Origin: an uncultured Prevotellaceae bacterium
GTDB taxonomy: Bacteria; Bacteroidota; Bacteroidia; Bacteroidales; Bacteroidaceae
NCBI GenBank assembly: GCA_937900485.1
Contig: CALCEL010000092.1
Location: 1-46,851 of the forward strand
Direction: 5' to 3'
Length of the DNA: 46,851 bases
Positions 24,914-34,796 of this stretch are shown here, piece by piece (position 1 is the stretch's first letter; the number at the start of each line of letters is the position of its first letter). A program made the position numbers and the translations under genes. The notes under the pieces are model-generated. The model made no database searches. It was not told where the DNA came from and saw only the letters and a list, made by a program, of their open reading frames with translations.

Positions 24914-27130
24914 ATGAGTACACTAAACACAATAGATGAAACAGAAAAAACATGTCTGTTCTCTAACACGAGAAAGCTGCTTTCATTATCTGGTGATATT
25001 ATCTCGTCTGATGAGAAACGAATAATATATAAAATAATACTTGAAGGAATACGAAATAATATTGTACAACGAGACTCTTTCGGATTACACCCGATAGTAT
25101 TCAATATGCAGACAGCCATCATACTGTCAGAAGAGATAGGCCTCAACAAAGCTTCTGTGTTGAGCATATTACTTCATGAGAGTGTGGCGAAAGGCGTCAG
25201 AAGTATTGAGGATATTGAATCAACTTTTGGAGAGGACGTAGCGCACATAATAAGAGGGCTGATAAAGGTTAATGAGCTATACTCTAAGAATCCGTCAATA
25301 GAGACTGAGAATTTCCGTGACCTTCTCCTGTCTTTCGCTGAGGATATGCGAGTGATTTTCATCATCATCGCAAACAGAGTCAACCTGATGCGACAGATAA
25401 AGGACAAGGGAACGGACGAGGACAGACATAAAGTGGCCACAGAGGCAAGTCATCTGTATGCTCCTCTCGCCCACAAGCTCGGTTTATACCTTATCAAATC
25501 TGAACTGGAGGACCTCTCTCTCAAATACCTCAACAATGAAGCTTATTACCATATAAAGGAGAAACTCGCAGCCACAAAGAGAGCCCGCGACAAGTATATA
25601 GCGGACTTCATAAAGCCTGTGGAGGAGAAGTTACTCTCCGCTGGTCTGAAATTTCACATCAAAGGCCGAACAAAGTCCATACACTCCATATGGCAAAAGA
25701 TGCAAAAGCAGAAATGTAAGTTTGAGGGTATTTACGATTTGTTCGCCATCAGAATTATCCTTGACTCAAGATACGAGAAGGAGAAACAAGACTGCTGGCA
25801 GGCTTTCTCTATAGTCACAGACATGTACAGACCTAACCCGAAACGTCTGCGTGACTGGTTATCCGTGCCAAAAAGTAACGGATACGAGAGCCTTCACATC
25901 ACTGTGATGGGACCAGAGGGAAAATGGGTCGAAATCCAGATCAGGACGGAGAGAATGGATGAGATAGCCGAGAGAGGTCTTGCGGCACACTGGAGATACA
26001 AGGGTGTGAAAGACAGCGGCGGAAAACTGGAGGAATGGCTCAAGGATATACGGACGGCACTGGAGACTGGAGGAGCGTCTGACGAACAAATCGTCGACCA
26101 ATTCAAGGTCGACCTGTACTCCGACGAGGTATTTGTGTTCACTCCGAAAGGAGACTTGTTCAAACTTCCGAAAGGAGCCACGGTACTGGACTTCGCATTT
26201 CTCATACACACCAACGTGGGATGCCACTGTCAGGGCGGTCTGGTGAACGGAAAGAACGTTCATATTCACACAAAACTTAAGAGCGGCGACCAAGTAGAGA
26301 TACTCACTTCACCAAAGCAGCAGCCAAAACAAGACTGGCTGAACTTCGCCGTGACATCAAAGGCGAAGACCAAGATACGCCAGTCCATCTCTGAACAGGA
26401 GATGAAGGCCACGTCTTTCGCCAAAGAGATGATTGAGCGTAAGTTCAAGAACAGAAAGATTGAGCTAAATGAGGCTCACATGGCGAGGCTGATAAAGAAG
26501 ATGGGATATAAACACACCAATGAGTTTTACAAAGCGATAGCAAGTGAAATCCTTGATGTGAACAACGTAATCGAACGCTATGTCGAGGCACTGTCAAAGG
26601 AGAACAGCACAGAGGAGCCAGGTCCGACACGAAGCGCAGAGAATTATATCAGCGTGGCGAGTGACGACGGAGCACACGGCAACAAAGACGTCCTTATCAT
26701 AGATAATAATATAAAAGGTATAGAATTCAATCTCGCCAAGTGTTGTAATCCTATTTATGGTGACAACGTGTTTGGATTTGTGACCGTCAACCGTGGAATC
26801 ACCATTCACAGATGCGACTGTCCAAATGCCAAACGTATGAGGGAGTCCATGGGATACCGAGTCATACAAGCACGCTGGGCCGGCAAGGGAAGCGAGCAAT
26901 ATGCGGTAACCTTGAAAGTCGTTGGGCATGATGACATCGGAATCATTAACAACATCACGTCTGTCCTTGGAAAAGAGAAGAACGTACTGCTAAGGGGCAT
27001 AAGCATCAAATCCTCCGAGGACGGTTTATTTTCCGGAACCCTCACTGTCATGATATCAGAGCAGAAACAGCTATCGGGACTGATTAAAAAGATTGAATCG
27101 GTAAAAGGCGTAAAACAAGTATTCAGATAA
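24914..27130 (+). CDS. relA: Long RelA/SpoT-type (p)ppGpp synthetase with degenerate hydrolase domain
   Basis: A 738-residue RSH protein. The HD-fold region (about 40-200) lacks its metal-binding residues: the usual HDxxED motif reads LLHESVAKG (His88-Glu89), and the second conserved Asp is Asn154 in IIANRVNLMR. The synthetase domain looks intact: GRTKSIHSIWQKM, the RLRD motif (311-314, of the RxKD type), NGYESLHITV and EIQIRTERMDE. C-terminal modules follow: TGS (about 395-465), a conserved-cysteine region (FNLAKCCNPIYGD, HRCDCPN) and ACT (about 665-738). I infer a ribosome-linked synthetase without hydrolysis, as in RelA. It is 116 bases after the pseudouridine synthase gene and followed by a clear terminator. 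Confidence 0.93.
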   Translation: MSTLNTIDETEKTCLFSNTRKLLSLSGDIISSDEKRIIYKIILEGIRNNIVQRDSFGLHPIVFNMQTAIILSEEIGLNKASVLSILLHESVAKGVRSIEDIESTFGEDVAHIIRGLIKVNELYSKNPSIETENFRDLLLSFAEDMRVIFIIIANRVNLMRQIKDKGTDEDRHKVATEASHLYAPLAHKLGLYLIKSELEDLSLKYLNNEAYYHIKEKLAATKRARDKYIADFIKPVEEKLLSAGLKFHIKGRTKSIHSIWQKMQKQKCKFEGIYDLFAIRIILDSRYEKEKQDCWQAFSIVTDMYRPNPKRLRDWLSVPKSNGYESLHITVMGPEGKWVEIQIRTERMDEIAERGLAAHWRYKGVKDSGGKLEEWLKDIRTALETGGASDEQIVDQFKVDLYSDEVFVFTPKGDLFKLPKGATVLDFAFLIHTNVGCHCQGGLVNGKNVHIHTKLKSGDQVEILTSPKQQPKQDWLNFAVTSKAKTKIRQSISEQEMKATSFAKEMIERKFKNRKIELNEAHMARLIKKMGYKHTNEFYKAIASEILDVNNVIERYVEALSKENSTEEPGPTRSAENYISVASDDGAHGNKDVLIIDNNIKGIEFNLAKCCNPIYGDNVFGFVTVNRGITIHRCDCPNAKRMRESMGYRVIQARWAGKGSEQYAVTLKVVGHDDIGIINNITSVLGKEKNVLLRGISIKSSEDGLFSGTLTVMISEQKQLSGLIKKIESVKGVKQVFR

Positions 27131-27132
27131 GT

Positions 27133-27168
27133 AAGTTGCGTGAGGGAGAAACCCTCACGTAACTTTTT
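27133..27168 (+). terminator. Intrinsic terminator of relA
   Basis: AAGTTGCGTGAGGG (27133-27146) pairs with CCCTCACGTAACTT (27152-27165), a 14-base stem with one G-U pair, followed by TTT. The stop codon is three bases upstream. Confidence 0.9.
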
Positions 27169-27192
27169 AACAAATCACAATAAAGCAGCAAG

Positions 27193-27666
27193 ATGAGAAT
27201 ATCACTTATCGTCGTTGGAAAAACCACTAACAAAGATATTATTTCGCTCATAGACGAATACACAAAACGCACACGACATTATATCAGCTTCGACATAAAC
27301 GTGATTCCGGAATTGAAGAACACCAAGAATCTCTCCGTCGAACAACAGAAAACCACAGAGGGTGATTTGATCATTAAGCAGCTACAAGCAGGAGATCATA
27401 TAGTGTTGCTCGACGAACGTGGTAAAGAAATGCGGTCAGTGGAGTTCGCCGAGTGGATATCACATAAGATGAACACTTTGAACAAGAGGCTTGTGTTCAT
27501 CATCGGTGGACCTTACGGTTTCTCGCAGAAGGTATACGAGACCGCCAACGAGAAACTGTCGTTGTCAAAGATGACGTTCTCACACCAGATGATAAGACTG
27601 ATATTCATTGAACAGGTGTACAGGGCAATGACAATCCTCAAAGGAGAGCCTTATCATCATGAATAG
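27193..27666 (+). CDS. rlmH: 23S rRNA (pseudouridine1915-N3)-methyltransferase RlmH
   Basis: A 157-residue SPOUT-class methyltransferase acting on the assembled 70S ribosome. The full family pattern is visible: LDERGKEMRSVEFAEWI, FIIGGPYGFSQKVYETAN (SAM-binding knot) and KLSLSKMTFSHQMIRLIFIEQ followed by GEPYHHE at the C-terminus. Full length. It begins 25 bases after the relA terminator, so it may have its own promoter or depend on read-through. Confidence 0.97.
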   Translation: MRISLIVVGKTTNKDIISLIDEYTKRTRHYISFDINVIPELKNTKNLSVEQQKTTEGDLIIKQLQAGDHIVLLDERGKEMRSVEFAEWISHKMNTLNKRLVFIIGGPYGFSQKVYETANEKLSLSKMTFSHQMIRLIFIEQVYRAMTILKGEPYHHE

Positions 27667-27800
27667 GATTCCACATAATTGTAATATAAGAATGGTAAGA
27701 GCAGACAAAGAAGGGCGGACAGCATGTGGAGAAAGAAATATGTTTTTTAGCACAATAGTTACATTTTTCAACCATAATGTGTTATAAGAGTAAACCTTTT

Positions 27801-27833
27801 TTGTTTTAACAACTCAAAAAACATAAATTTGCA
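27801..27833 (+). promoter_or_regulatory. Promoter of the CotH surface-protein gene
   Basis: TTTTG (27801-27805) and TAAATTTG (27826-27833) are separated by 20 bases. The start codon at 27875 is 42 bases downstream. Confidence 0.75.
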
Positions 27834-27874
27834 TAAAATTTAGATATCGGAATAATAAAACCTTTTACAAACTT

Positions 27875-30800
27875 ATGAACAAAATAACTACGATGTTTAT
27901 GATGTCGCTGGTTACGGCAAGCATCAACGCTAAGTCGTGGATTGACGTGACAGACACATACATCAAAAATCCACGTTACGACGGAAACAGTTACTTATAC
28001 TGGGAAGGAACACCTTTAGGCAGTGCTAATCCTAAAGAAAACGCAGAACATTACAGTAAGAACTACGATACATATCAGACCCTGACAGGCCTTAAGACAG
28101 GTAAGTACAGGGTAAGCCTCGACGCTTTTTACAGAATGGGTAACTCCATGGATGACTGGTGGAGATACTCATCCGGTGACTACAGCGCCTATCAGTATGC
28201 GAAGTTATACGCCACGTCAACGAGTGGAGACTACGAGACAAGCATAGCGCCAGCGTCAAGCGCGGCTCTCACGACAAGCTTGGGGGGCGCCACGTCACGT
28301 GTGGGCGGTTGGGGAGAAACAGAGAAATACATCCCCAACAACATGGAGGCCGCCTACTATTGGTTTGAGGCCGGCTATTACGACAACAGTGTGGAGTGTG
28401 AAGTAGCTGATGACGGTGTACTGACCATAGGTATCAGGAAGACAGAGACCTCAAATGGTGACTGGACATGTATCGACAACTGGAAACTGGAGTATTACGG
28501 AGACGTCACAAACATAACGTCTATATCCTTCGACCTCCCATCCATAGACATTGTCTTAGGAGAGACGGAGACCGTAAAACCAATCATTGCACCTTCTGAC
28601 GCCACGTTTCAGATAGTCAACTGGACGATAGCCGACACAAAAGTTGCCACCGTCGACAGCAATGGCAAGGTTACCGCCGTAGGAGTCGGCAAGACCACTC
28701 TCATAGCAACGGCAACAGACAACTCTGGTGTTACTGCGAGCATACCAGTCAACGTATACACAAACACTGCGTCAAGTGACAACATTGTCATCAATGAGAT
28801 AATGGCTGCCAACGTTGATGTTTACCTTGACCCAAACCAGAACTACGGTTCATGGGTGGAGCTCTATAATCCATCAGACAAGAGCGTGAACATAGGAGGA
28901 CTTTACGTTTCCGACGACATCAACAATCTCAAGAAGCACAAACTCACAGACAATTACGGCACTATTTCCGCCCACGGATATCTCATCCTCAACTTCGACC
29001 ATCATGAGGTATGGACAGAGATGTCATACAGACAGATTGATGATAAGCTGGACTGTGACGGTGGAACGATAATAATCAGCGACGGCAATACCATCATTGC
29101 TCAGCAAGACTATCCAGAAGCTATAAGCCGTGTGTCATACGCAAGAACTACAGACGGCGGAGAGAAGTGGGGATACTCCGGTGCGCCAACACCTAACGCA
29201 AGCAACGTTAACGGAGCATTTGCCACAGAGAGACTTGACGCTCCAACGACAGACAAAAACGGTCAGTTGTTCAGCGGCACGTTACAGGTGTGCGTGAACA
29301 TCCCGGCAGGAGCTACGCTGAGATACACCACAGACGGCACAGCGCCGACACTCGACAATGGTGAGACTTCTGCCACAGGAATATTCTCTATCAACTCCAC
29401 GACGACATACAGGTTCAGACTATTCCAAGATGGATACCTTCCAAGTAAGGTTATCACTCGCTCATACATTCAGGACAACGGCAACGAACCGTTCCCTATC
29501 ATCAGCGTGGTAACAGACCGTGATAACATCTACAGTACAGACAGAGGAGCGTTCATGCAAGGACAATACGGACGTCCAGGAAACGGACAGACAACGAAAT
29601 GCAACTGGAACATGGACTGGGATCACCCTGTCAACTTCGAGTACATCACCACAGACAACGAGTGCGTGATAAGTCAGGAGTGTGACTTCTCCATGTGTGG
29701 AGGATGGAGCCGTTCATGGACGCCACACGCATTCAAGCTCAAAGCCAACAAGGTGTATGACTTCGAGAACACTTTCAACTATGAGTTCTTCTCAGAGAAA
29801 CCGAACAACAAACACAAGGTTCTTCAGATCAGAAACGGAGGAAACGACACGGGATGCCGCATAAAGGACGCTGCGATACAAGGAGTGGTTGCGTCAAGCG
29901 GACTGTATGTTGACCATCAAGCATGGCAGCCTGTACATGTGTATATAAACGGAGAGTCATACGCCGTCTTGAATATGCGAGAGCCAAACAACAAGTCATA
30001 CGCATACTCAAACTACGGCATCGACTCCGACGACCTGGAGCAGTTTGAGATGTCTCCTGACTCAGGATACGTACAAATGAAGGGCGCCGGAGATTACTTC
30101 AAGAAATGGTACGACATGAGCAATGACGCTGATGACGACATCGTGTACGAGGAGATTAAAAGTTTTGTGGACATTGACGAGTATATTAACTACATGGCGA
30201 TAGAGCTGTATACAGGTAACTGGGACTGGCCACAAAACAATGTGAAAGGATTCATCGACCTCAACGGAGGCAAGTTCCACTTTGTGTTGTTCGACCTTGA
30301 TGGCGCATTAAGCACAGACAGCCCATTCGACACATTCTTTGGCAAACAGAATTACACATTCGACACACTGCACGGTTATGACTACTCAACAGGCACGAGC
30401 GTGGAGGGAACAAGACGAACAAGAGAGATCGAGTTTGTCACAATTTTCCGTAACATGCTCAAGAACGATGACTTCCGCAAGCGTTTCATAGACGCATACT
30501 GTATCGTCAATGGATCAGTGTTCACACCAGACCGTGTGTCAGAAGTTGTCAACAAGATGAGCACATACCTCAACACTGGAGGTTATGTATGGCCGTCAAG
30601 CACAGCCAACTCAATCATCAGCTCTTTCAACTCAAACAGACAGTCAACACTGATCAGCAGACTTAAGAACAATTCTGCCATGGACCTGACCGTAGACGGG
30701 CAATACGCCACACTTGCGTCAAACATTGACGACGCAAGCATCACACTCAACGGGCAGATAATACCTACAGGAAAGTTGGAGGGAACCGTTTTCGCTCCGA

Positions 30801-32269
30801 TAACCTTGAAGGCAGACGCACCAGCAGGTTACAAGTTCCTCGGTTGGAAGTCAGGATCAAGTAAAATCAGCACTAACATCTTCACAGAGAGCACAGACTG
30901 GAAATACTATGACAAGGGCAGTTTGGACGACACAGACTGGAACGCTACCACATACAATGACAACGCATGGAGTACAGGCAGCGGTCTCCTCGGTTACGGT
31001 AAGAGCCAGAGCACAGTACTCTCGAAGAACCTCACAACATATTACTTCCGTAAGACATTCACTCTCAGTGACAGTCCACAGTCCGGTGATCAGTACACAC
31101 TGAGCTACACCATCGACGACGGTATGATTGTCTACATCAATGGCGTAGAGGCAGGTCGTTACAACATGCCGTCAGGAAACGTGAGCTACTCTGGAGTAGC
31201 CACCACATACGCAAACGGAAATCCTGACACAGGAACGATGAGCATCGACTACAGTCTCCTGCGAAAAGGCGACAACGTCATCGCCGTGGAAGTCCACAAT
31301 AACGTAGCATCCTCATCAGACATCCTCTGGGGAGCAACACTCAGCAAGGTGACAGAGTCAACAAACAACATTGACATACTGTCTACCGACAGAGAATACA
31401 CTTGTGAGACAAGCGGAGACATCGCACTGACAGCCTTATGGCAGCAGATGAATGAAGAGGAGATGATTGCGGAAAACATCAACACATCCAAAGTCATCAT
31501 CAACGAGTTGAGCGCATCCAACTCAGTGTTCGTGAACGACTACTTCAAGAAGAACGACTGGATTGAGTTATACAACACAAGCAGTGAGGACGTAGACATC
31601 GCTGGTATGTATATATCAGACAACGTGAAGAAGCCTACTAAGTATCAGGTTCCTACAGAAGACGTGACACTCAACACCATCATACCAGCTAAGGGATACA
31701 AGCTGATCTGGTGTGACAAGCTCGACAACATATCAGATGTTATTCACGCTTCATTCAAGCTTGGGGCTGAGGGCGGTGACGTCATGATTGCCATGGGAAC
31801 TGACAATGCCACAGCCAGCGACATAGCAAATGGAACAAACATAGCTTACAGCGATACCGTGACATACATAACACACACAGGCCAGCAGTCCTTCGGATGC
31901 TATCCAGACGCTAACGTCACATATTATGTCATGGACATACCAACTCCAGGCAAGGCTAACATATTAACGTCATACTCCACACTGTACGTGCCAGAAGAAG
32001 ACCCTGTGGCTAACGACATAGCAATGATACGTGACGGAGGAATGACCATAGCATATGTGGACGGTGTGATAAACGTGAAGAGCGAGGACGCAGCTATACA
32101 AGACATAGCAGTCTACTCAACATCAGGCATCAAGCAGCCTGTCAGCATCATGCGTTCTTCGGCATCATACGTTACAGTGAGCACAAGCAATCTCGCCAAC
32201 GGAATATACATAGCTAAAGCTGTAAACAACGACGGCGACGAGTGTCATGTGAAATTCATCATCAAATAA
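27875..32269 (+). CDS. Large T9SS-type surface protein with CotH kinase, lamin-tail and Ig-like domains
   Basis: A 1464-residue secreted multidomain protein. After a signal peptide (MNKITTMFMMSLVTASINA) come an N-terminal beta-sandwich-like region, a Big_2 Ig-like domain (about 215-300), lamin-tail domain 1 (about 303-425: NIVINEIMAANVDVY, GSWVELYNPS), a chitobiase-like segment (about 455-535: GATLRYTTDGTAPTLDNGE), the CotH kinase domain (about 538-940: NWDWPQNN and FVLFDLDGAL as probable active-site motifs), a galactose-binding-like beta-sandwich (about 1007-1160), lamin-tail domain 2 (about 1205-1362) and a T9SS type A-like sorting tail (LANGIYIAKAVN...CHVKFIIK). CotH proteins are atypical protein kinases; the substrate here is unknown. 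It is probably surface-anchored and monocistronic. Confidence 0.88.
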   Translation: MNKITTMFMMSLVTASINAKSWIDVTDTYIKNPRYDGNSYLYWEGTPLGSANPKENAEHYSKNYDTYQTLTGLKTGKYRVSLDAFYRMGNSMDDWWRYSSGDYSAYQYAKLYATSTSGDYETSIAPASSAALTTSLGGATSRVGGWGETEKYIPNNMEAAYYWFEAGYYDNSVECEVADDGVLTIGIRKTETSNGDWTCIDNWKLEYYGDVTNITSISFDLPSIDIVLGETETVKPIIAPSDATFQIVNWTIADTKVATVDSNGKVTAVGVGKTTLIATATDNSGVTASIPVNVYTNTASSDNIVINEIMAANVDVYLDPNQNYGSWVELYNPSDKSVNIGGLYVSDDINNLKKHKLTDNYGTISAHGYLILNFDHHEVWTEMSYRQIDDKLDCDGGTIIISDGNTIIAQQDYPEAISRVSYARTTDGGEKWGYSGAPTPNASNVNGAFATERLDAPTTDKNGQLFSGTLQVCVNIPAGATLRYTTDGTAPTLDNGETSATGIFSINSTTTYRFRLFQDGYLPSKVITRSYIQDNGNEPFPIISVVTDRDNIYSTDRGAFMQGQYGRPGNGQTTKCNWNMDWDHPVNFEYITTDNECVISQECDFSMCGGWSRSWTPHAFKLKANKVYDFENTFNYEFFSEKPNNKHKVLQIRNGGNDTGCRIKDAAIQGVVASSGLYVDHQAWQPVHVYINGESYAVLNMREPNNKSYAYSNYGIDSDDLEQFEMSPDSGYVQMKGAGDYFKKWYDMSNDADDDIVYEEIKSFVDIDEYINYMAIELYTGNWDWPQNNVKGFIDLNGGKFHFVLFDLDGALSTDSPFDTFFGKQNYTFDTLHGYDYSTGTSVEGTRRTREIEFVTIFRNMLKNDDFRKRFIDAYCIVNGSVFTPDRVSEVVNKMSTYLNTGGYVWPSSTANSIISSFNSNRQSTLISRLKNNSAMDLTVDGQYATLASNIDDASITLNGQIIPTGKLEGTVFAPITLKADAPAGYKFLGWKSGSSKISTNIFTESTDWKYYDKGSLDDTDWNATTYNDNAWSTGSGLLGYGKSQSTVLSKNLTTYYFRKTFTLSDSPQSGDQYTLSYTIDDGMIVYINGVEAGRYNMPSGNVSYSGVATTYANGNPDTGTMSIDYSLLRKGDNVIAVEVHNNVASSSDILWGATLSKVTESTNNIDILSTDREYTCETSGDIALTALWQQMNEEEMIAENINTSKVIINELSASNSVFVNDYFKKNDWIELYNTSSEDVDIAGMYISDNVKKPTKYQVPTEDVTLNTIIPAKGYKLIWCDKLDNISDVIHASFKLGAEGGDVMIAMGTDNATASDIANGTNIAYSDTVTYITHTGQQSFGCYPDANVTYYVMDIPTPGKANILTSYSTLYVPEEDPVANDIAMIRDGGMTIAYVDGVINVKSEDAAIQDIAVYSTSGIKQPVSIMRSSASYVTVSTSNLANGIYIAKAVNNDGDECHVKFIIK

Positions 32270-32283
32270 AAACAAACACGCAT

Positions 32284-32324
32284 ATAGTCCAGAATTTCCA
32301 CCTCCGTGGAGGATTCTGGACTAT
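32284..32324 (+). terminator. Strong hairpin after the CotH gene
   Basis: ATAGTCCAGAAT (32284-32295) pairs perfectly with ATTCTGGACTAT (32313-32324), with an inner TCCAC/GTGGA stem. It begins 14 bases after the stop. There is no T tract, so it may act as an mRNA 3' end stabiliser rather than a simple intrinsic terminator. Confidence 0.65.
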
Positions 32325-32385
32325 AATCCGCAATAAAGGTAACATACTCCGTGAAATATATCGTATCTATGTGTGAGATAAGTAA

Positions 32386-32393
32386 TACATTTG
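32386..32393 (+). promoter_or_regulatory. Probable -7 promoter element of the MATE gene
   Basis: TACATTTG matches TAnnTTTG, 34 bases before the start codon. No convincing -33 element is seen. Confidence 0.5.
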
Positions 32394-32427
32394 CAATATA
32401 AATGGAGGATTACTCAAGAAGAGACAT

Positions 32428-33825
32428 ATGAACAAGGACGCACTTTTGCGATTTTTGAGAGATGGCAAGGAAATGACATTGAGCAATCAAATAAATTTGG
32501 TTGCTCTTTTAAGCTTTCCCGCAATTCTGGCACAGTTGTCCTCCATACTCATGCAATACATAGACGCCACAATGGTAGGAAGTCTTGGCGCAGAAGCGTC
32601 TGCGTCAATCGGACTCACGTCGACAACGATCTGGCTATTCGGAGGTTTGTGTACCTCTGCAGCCACAGGTTTTTACGTACAGGTGGCCCACCTCATCGGC
32701 AGCAAGAACCTGGTGGAGGCGCGTAACGTATTAAGGCAATCAATAGTCACTACAACACTCTTTGTGCTGACACTGACAATAATCGGCCTTGCCCTGTCTC
32801 CATTTCTCCCCACTTGGTTAGGCGGAGACGTATCCATCAGACACGACGCCACATGTTACTTCGCCATCTTCTCCGCCACCCTACCGATAGTTCAGTTGAA
32901 AACTTTGGCGGGAGGCATGTTAAGATGCAGCGGAAACATGAAAATCCCAAGCATGCTGAACATATTGATGTGTACACTTGACGTCATCTTCAACTTCATA
33001 TTCATATTCCCGGTTCGGGAGGTGAACATTCTCGGCGTACATGTCACATTATACGGATTTGACCTTGGAGTTGTTGGAGCGGCACTAGGCACGTCACTGT
33101 CTGTCATAGTCACATGTGTTCTCGAATGGTATTTCCTTTTGTTCCGAACACCAGAGCTTGACATACTGAAAGAAAGCGGCATCTTCAAGCCGGAGAGAAA
33201 AAACATAAGGATATGGATGAAAGTTGGACTGCCGATGGGAATGGAACATGCTCTCATGAACTGCGCGCAGATCGCCAGCACCTTCATCGTGGCACCCTTA
33301 GGCATCACTGCCATAGCCGCTAACTCATTCGGCATAACCATCGAAAGTCTCTGCTACATGCCAGGATACGGAATAATGGAGGCGGCTACGACTTTAGTGG
33401 GACAGAGCATAGGCGCCAAAAGAAAGGAGTTAGCTGACAGCTTTGCGAAAATCACGATAATAAGCGGCATAGTGATAATGTCATTGATGGGAGTACTGAT
33501 GTACATATATGTGCCAGAGATAGTTATGATAATGACACCCGACCTGGCTGTTCGTCAGTTAACCACGGATGTGTTACGCATAGAGGCATGGGCAGAACCG
33601 ATGTTTGCAGCGTCGATAGTGGCATACGGAGTGTTCGTTGGAAGAAAAACCGTCATGGCTCCATGTCTGCTGAACCTATTCAGTATATGGGCCATACGAC
33701 TGACATTGGCATGGTGGTTGTCTAGAGACTATGGACTGAAAGGCGTATGGTTCGCCATGTGCGTCGAGTTATGTTTCCGAGGCATGAGCTCACTTATATT
33801 ACTCAAACTAAAACAAAACAAATAA
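32428..33825 (+). CDS. MATE-family multidrug/sodium efflux transporter
   Basis: A 465-residue inner-membrane protein with about twelve hydrophobic segments arranged as two similar halves. MATE hallmarks include ALLSFPAILAQLSSILMQYID followed by ATMVGSLG, and in the second half the matching WMKVGLPMGMEHALMNCAQI and YGIMEAATTLVGQSIGAKRK. It would export cationic compounds by Na+ or H+ antiport; the substrate is unknown. The DUF3737 gene follows after four bases, so the two form an operon. Confidence 0.93.
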   Translation: MNKDALLRFLRDGKEMTLSNQINLVALLSFPAILAQLSSILMQYIDATMVGSLGAEASASIGLTSTTIWLFGGLCTSAATGFYVQVAHLIGSKNLVEARNVLRQSIVTTTLFVLTLTIIGLALSPFLPTWLGGDVSIRHDATCYFAIFSATLPIVQLKTLAGGMLRCSGNMKIPSMLNILMCTLDVIFNFIFIFPVREVNILGVHVTLYGFDLGVVGAALGTSLSVIVTCVLEWYFLLFRTPELDILKESGIFKPERKNIRIWMKVGLPMGMEHALMNCAQIASTFIVAPLGITAIAANSFGITIESLCYMPGYGIMEAATTLVGQSIGAKRKELADSFAKITIISGIVIMSLMGVLMYIYVPEIVMIMTPDLAVRQLTTDVLRIEAWAEPMFAASIVAYGVFVGRKTVMAPCLLNLFSIWAIRLTLAWWLSRDYGLKGVWFAMCVELCFRGMSSLILLKLKQNK

Positions 33826-33829
33826 AAAT

Positions 33830-34693
33830 ATGGAAAAGACAATAATAAAAGACAAGGAATTCGGCGGTGAGAGACCATTATACGCCAGTCACAACGTACG
33901 TCTGGAAAATGTCACCATACATGTAGGTGAGTCTTCTATAAAAGAAAGCAGTGACATCGAGGCTGAGAACTGCACGTTCGAGGGAAAGTACGTGCTCTGG
34001 GAGACAAACGGATTCACCGTGAAGAACTGTCATTTCGCCGAGTCCGCCCGCTCAAGCCTTTGGTACTCACGTAACGGAAAAATCATCAACTGCACGTGTG
34101 ACGCCCCGAAATTGTTCCGCCGCATGACAGGAATATATGTGGAGAACACCAACTTCCCCAACGGAGAGCAATTCCTGTGGGACTGTAACGACATAACTCT
34201 GAAAAATGTCAGGATAGACAACTGCGACTACCTGTTCATGCACAGCGAGAACATAAAGATTAACAACTATCTGCAAAACGGGAACTACTCGTTCCAATAC
34301 GCAAAGGACGTGGAGATACACAACGCCGTCATCAACTCGAAGGACTCATTCTGGGAATCAGAGAACATAACCGTCTACGACTCCGAGATTAACGGCGAAT
34401 ACCTTGCGTGGTACGGTAAAAACATCAGACTGATCCGTTGTCACATTACAGGTGAGCAACCATTATGTTATGTGGACGGCTTATACCTTGAGGACTGCAC
34501 ATTCGGAGAAGATGCCAACCTCGCCTTAGAGTATTCCGTGGTGAACGGTAACATAAAAGGTAACGTGGTAAGTATCAAGAATCCGTCAAGCGGAGACATA
34601 ACCGTTGAGGGCGAGCTGGGCGAACTCATCTTCGACGAGAACCAGAAACAGCCGGCTGACGCCAAAGTCACTGTGTTACACGGCAAAAAATGA
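33830..34693 (+). CDS. DUF3737-family right-handed beta-helix protein
   Basis: A 287-residue cytoplasmic protein (no signal peptide) of repeated short beta-strands typical of a parallel beta-helix: NVRLENVTIHVGE, DIEAENCTFEGKYVLWETN, FTVKNCHFAESARSSLWYS, ITLKNVRIDNCDYLFMHSEN, ITVYDSEINGEYLAWYGKN, LYLEDCTF. The start MEKTIIKDKEFGGERPLYAS and the rung order fit DUF3737, a conserved family of unknown function. It is directly downstream of the MATE gene and is followed by a clear terminator. Confidence 0.88.
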   Translation: MEKTIIKDKEFGGERPLYASHNVRLENVTIHVGESSIKESSDIEAENCTFEGKYVLWETNGFTVKNCHFAESARSSLWYSRNGKIINCTCDAPKLFRRMTGIYVENTNFPNGEQFLWDCNDITLKNVRIDNCDYLFMHSENIKINNYLQNGNYSFQYAKDVEIHNAVINSKDSFWESENITVYDSEINGEYLAWYGKNIRLIRCHITGEQPLCYVDGLYLEDCTFGEDANLALEYSVVNGNIKGNVVSIKNPSSGDITVEGELGELIFDENQKQPADAKVTVLHGKK

Positions 34694-34726
34694 GAATAAT
34701 GCATAAAGCCTGGGAATAAGAATCAT

Positions 34727-34766
34727 AGACGGTGAAGGCATAAAGGATGTCTTCACCGTCTTTTTT
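34727..34766 (+). terminator. Intrinsic terminator of the MATE-DUF3737 operon
   Basis: AGACGGTGAAG (34727-34737) and CTTCACCGTCT (34751-34761) form an 11-base perfect stem, followed by TTTTT. Confidence 0.93.
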
Positions 34767-34796
34767 CACAGATACTACCAGCCAGATATCACCGTC

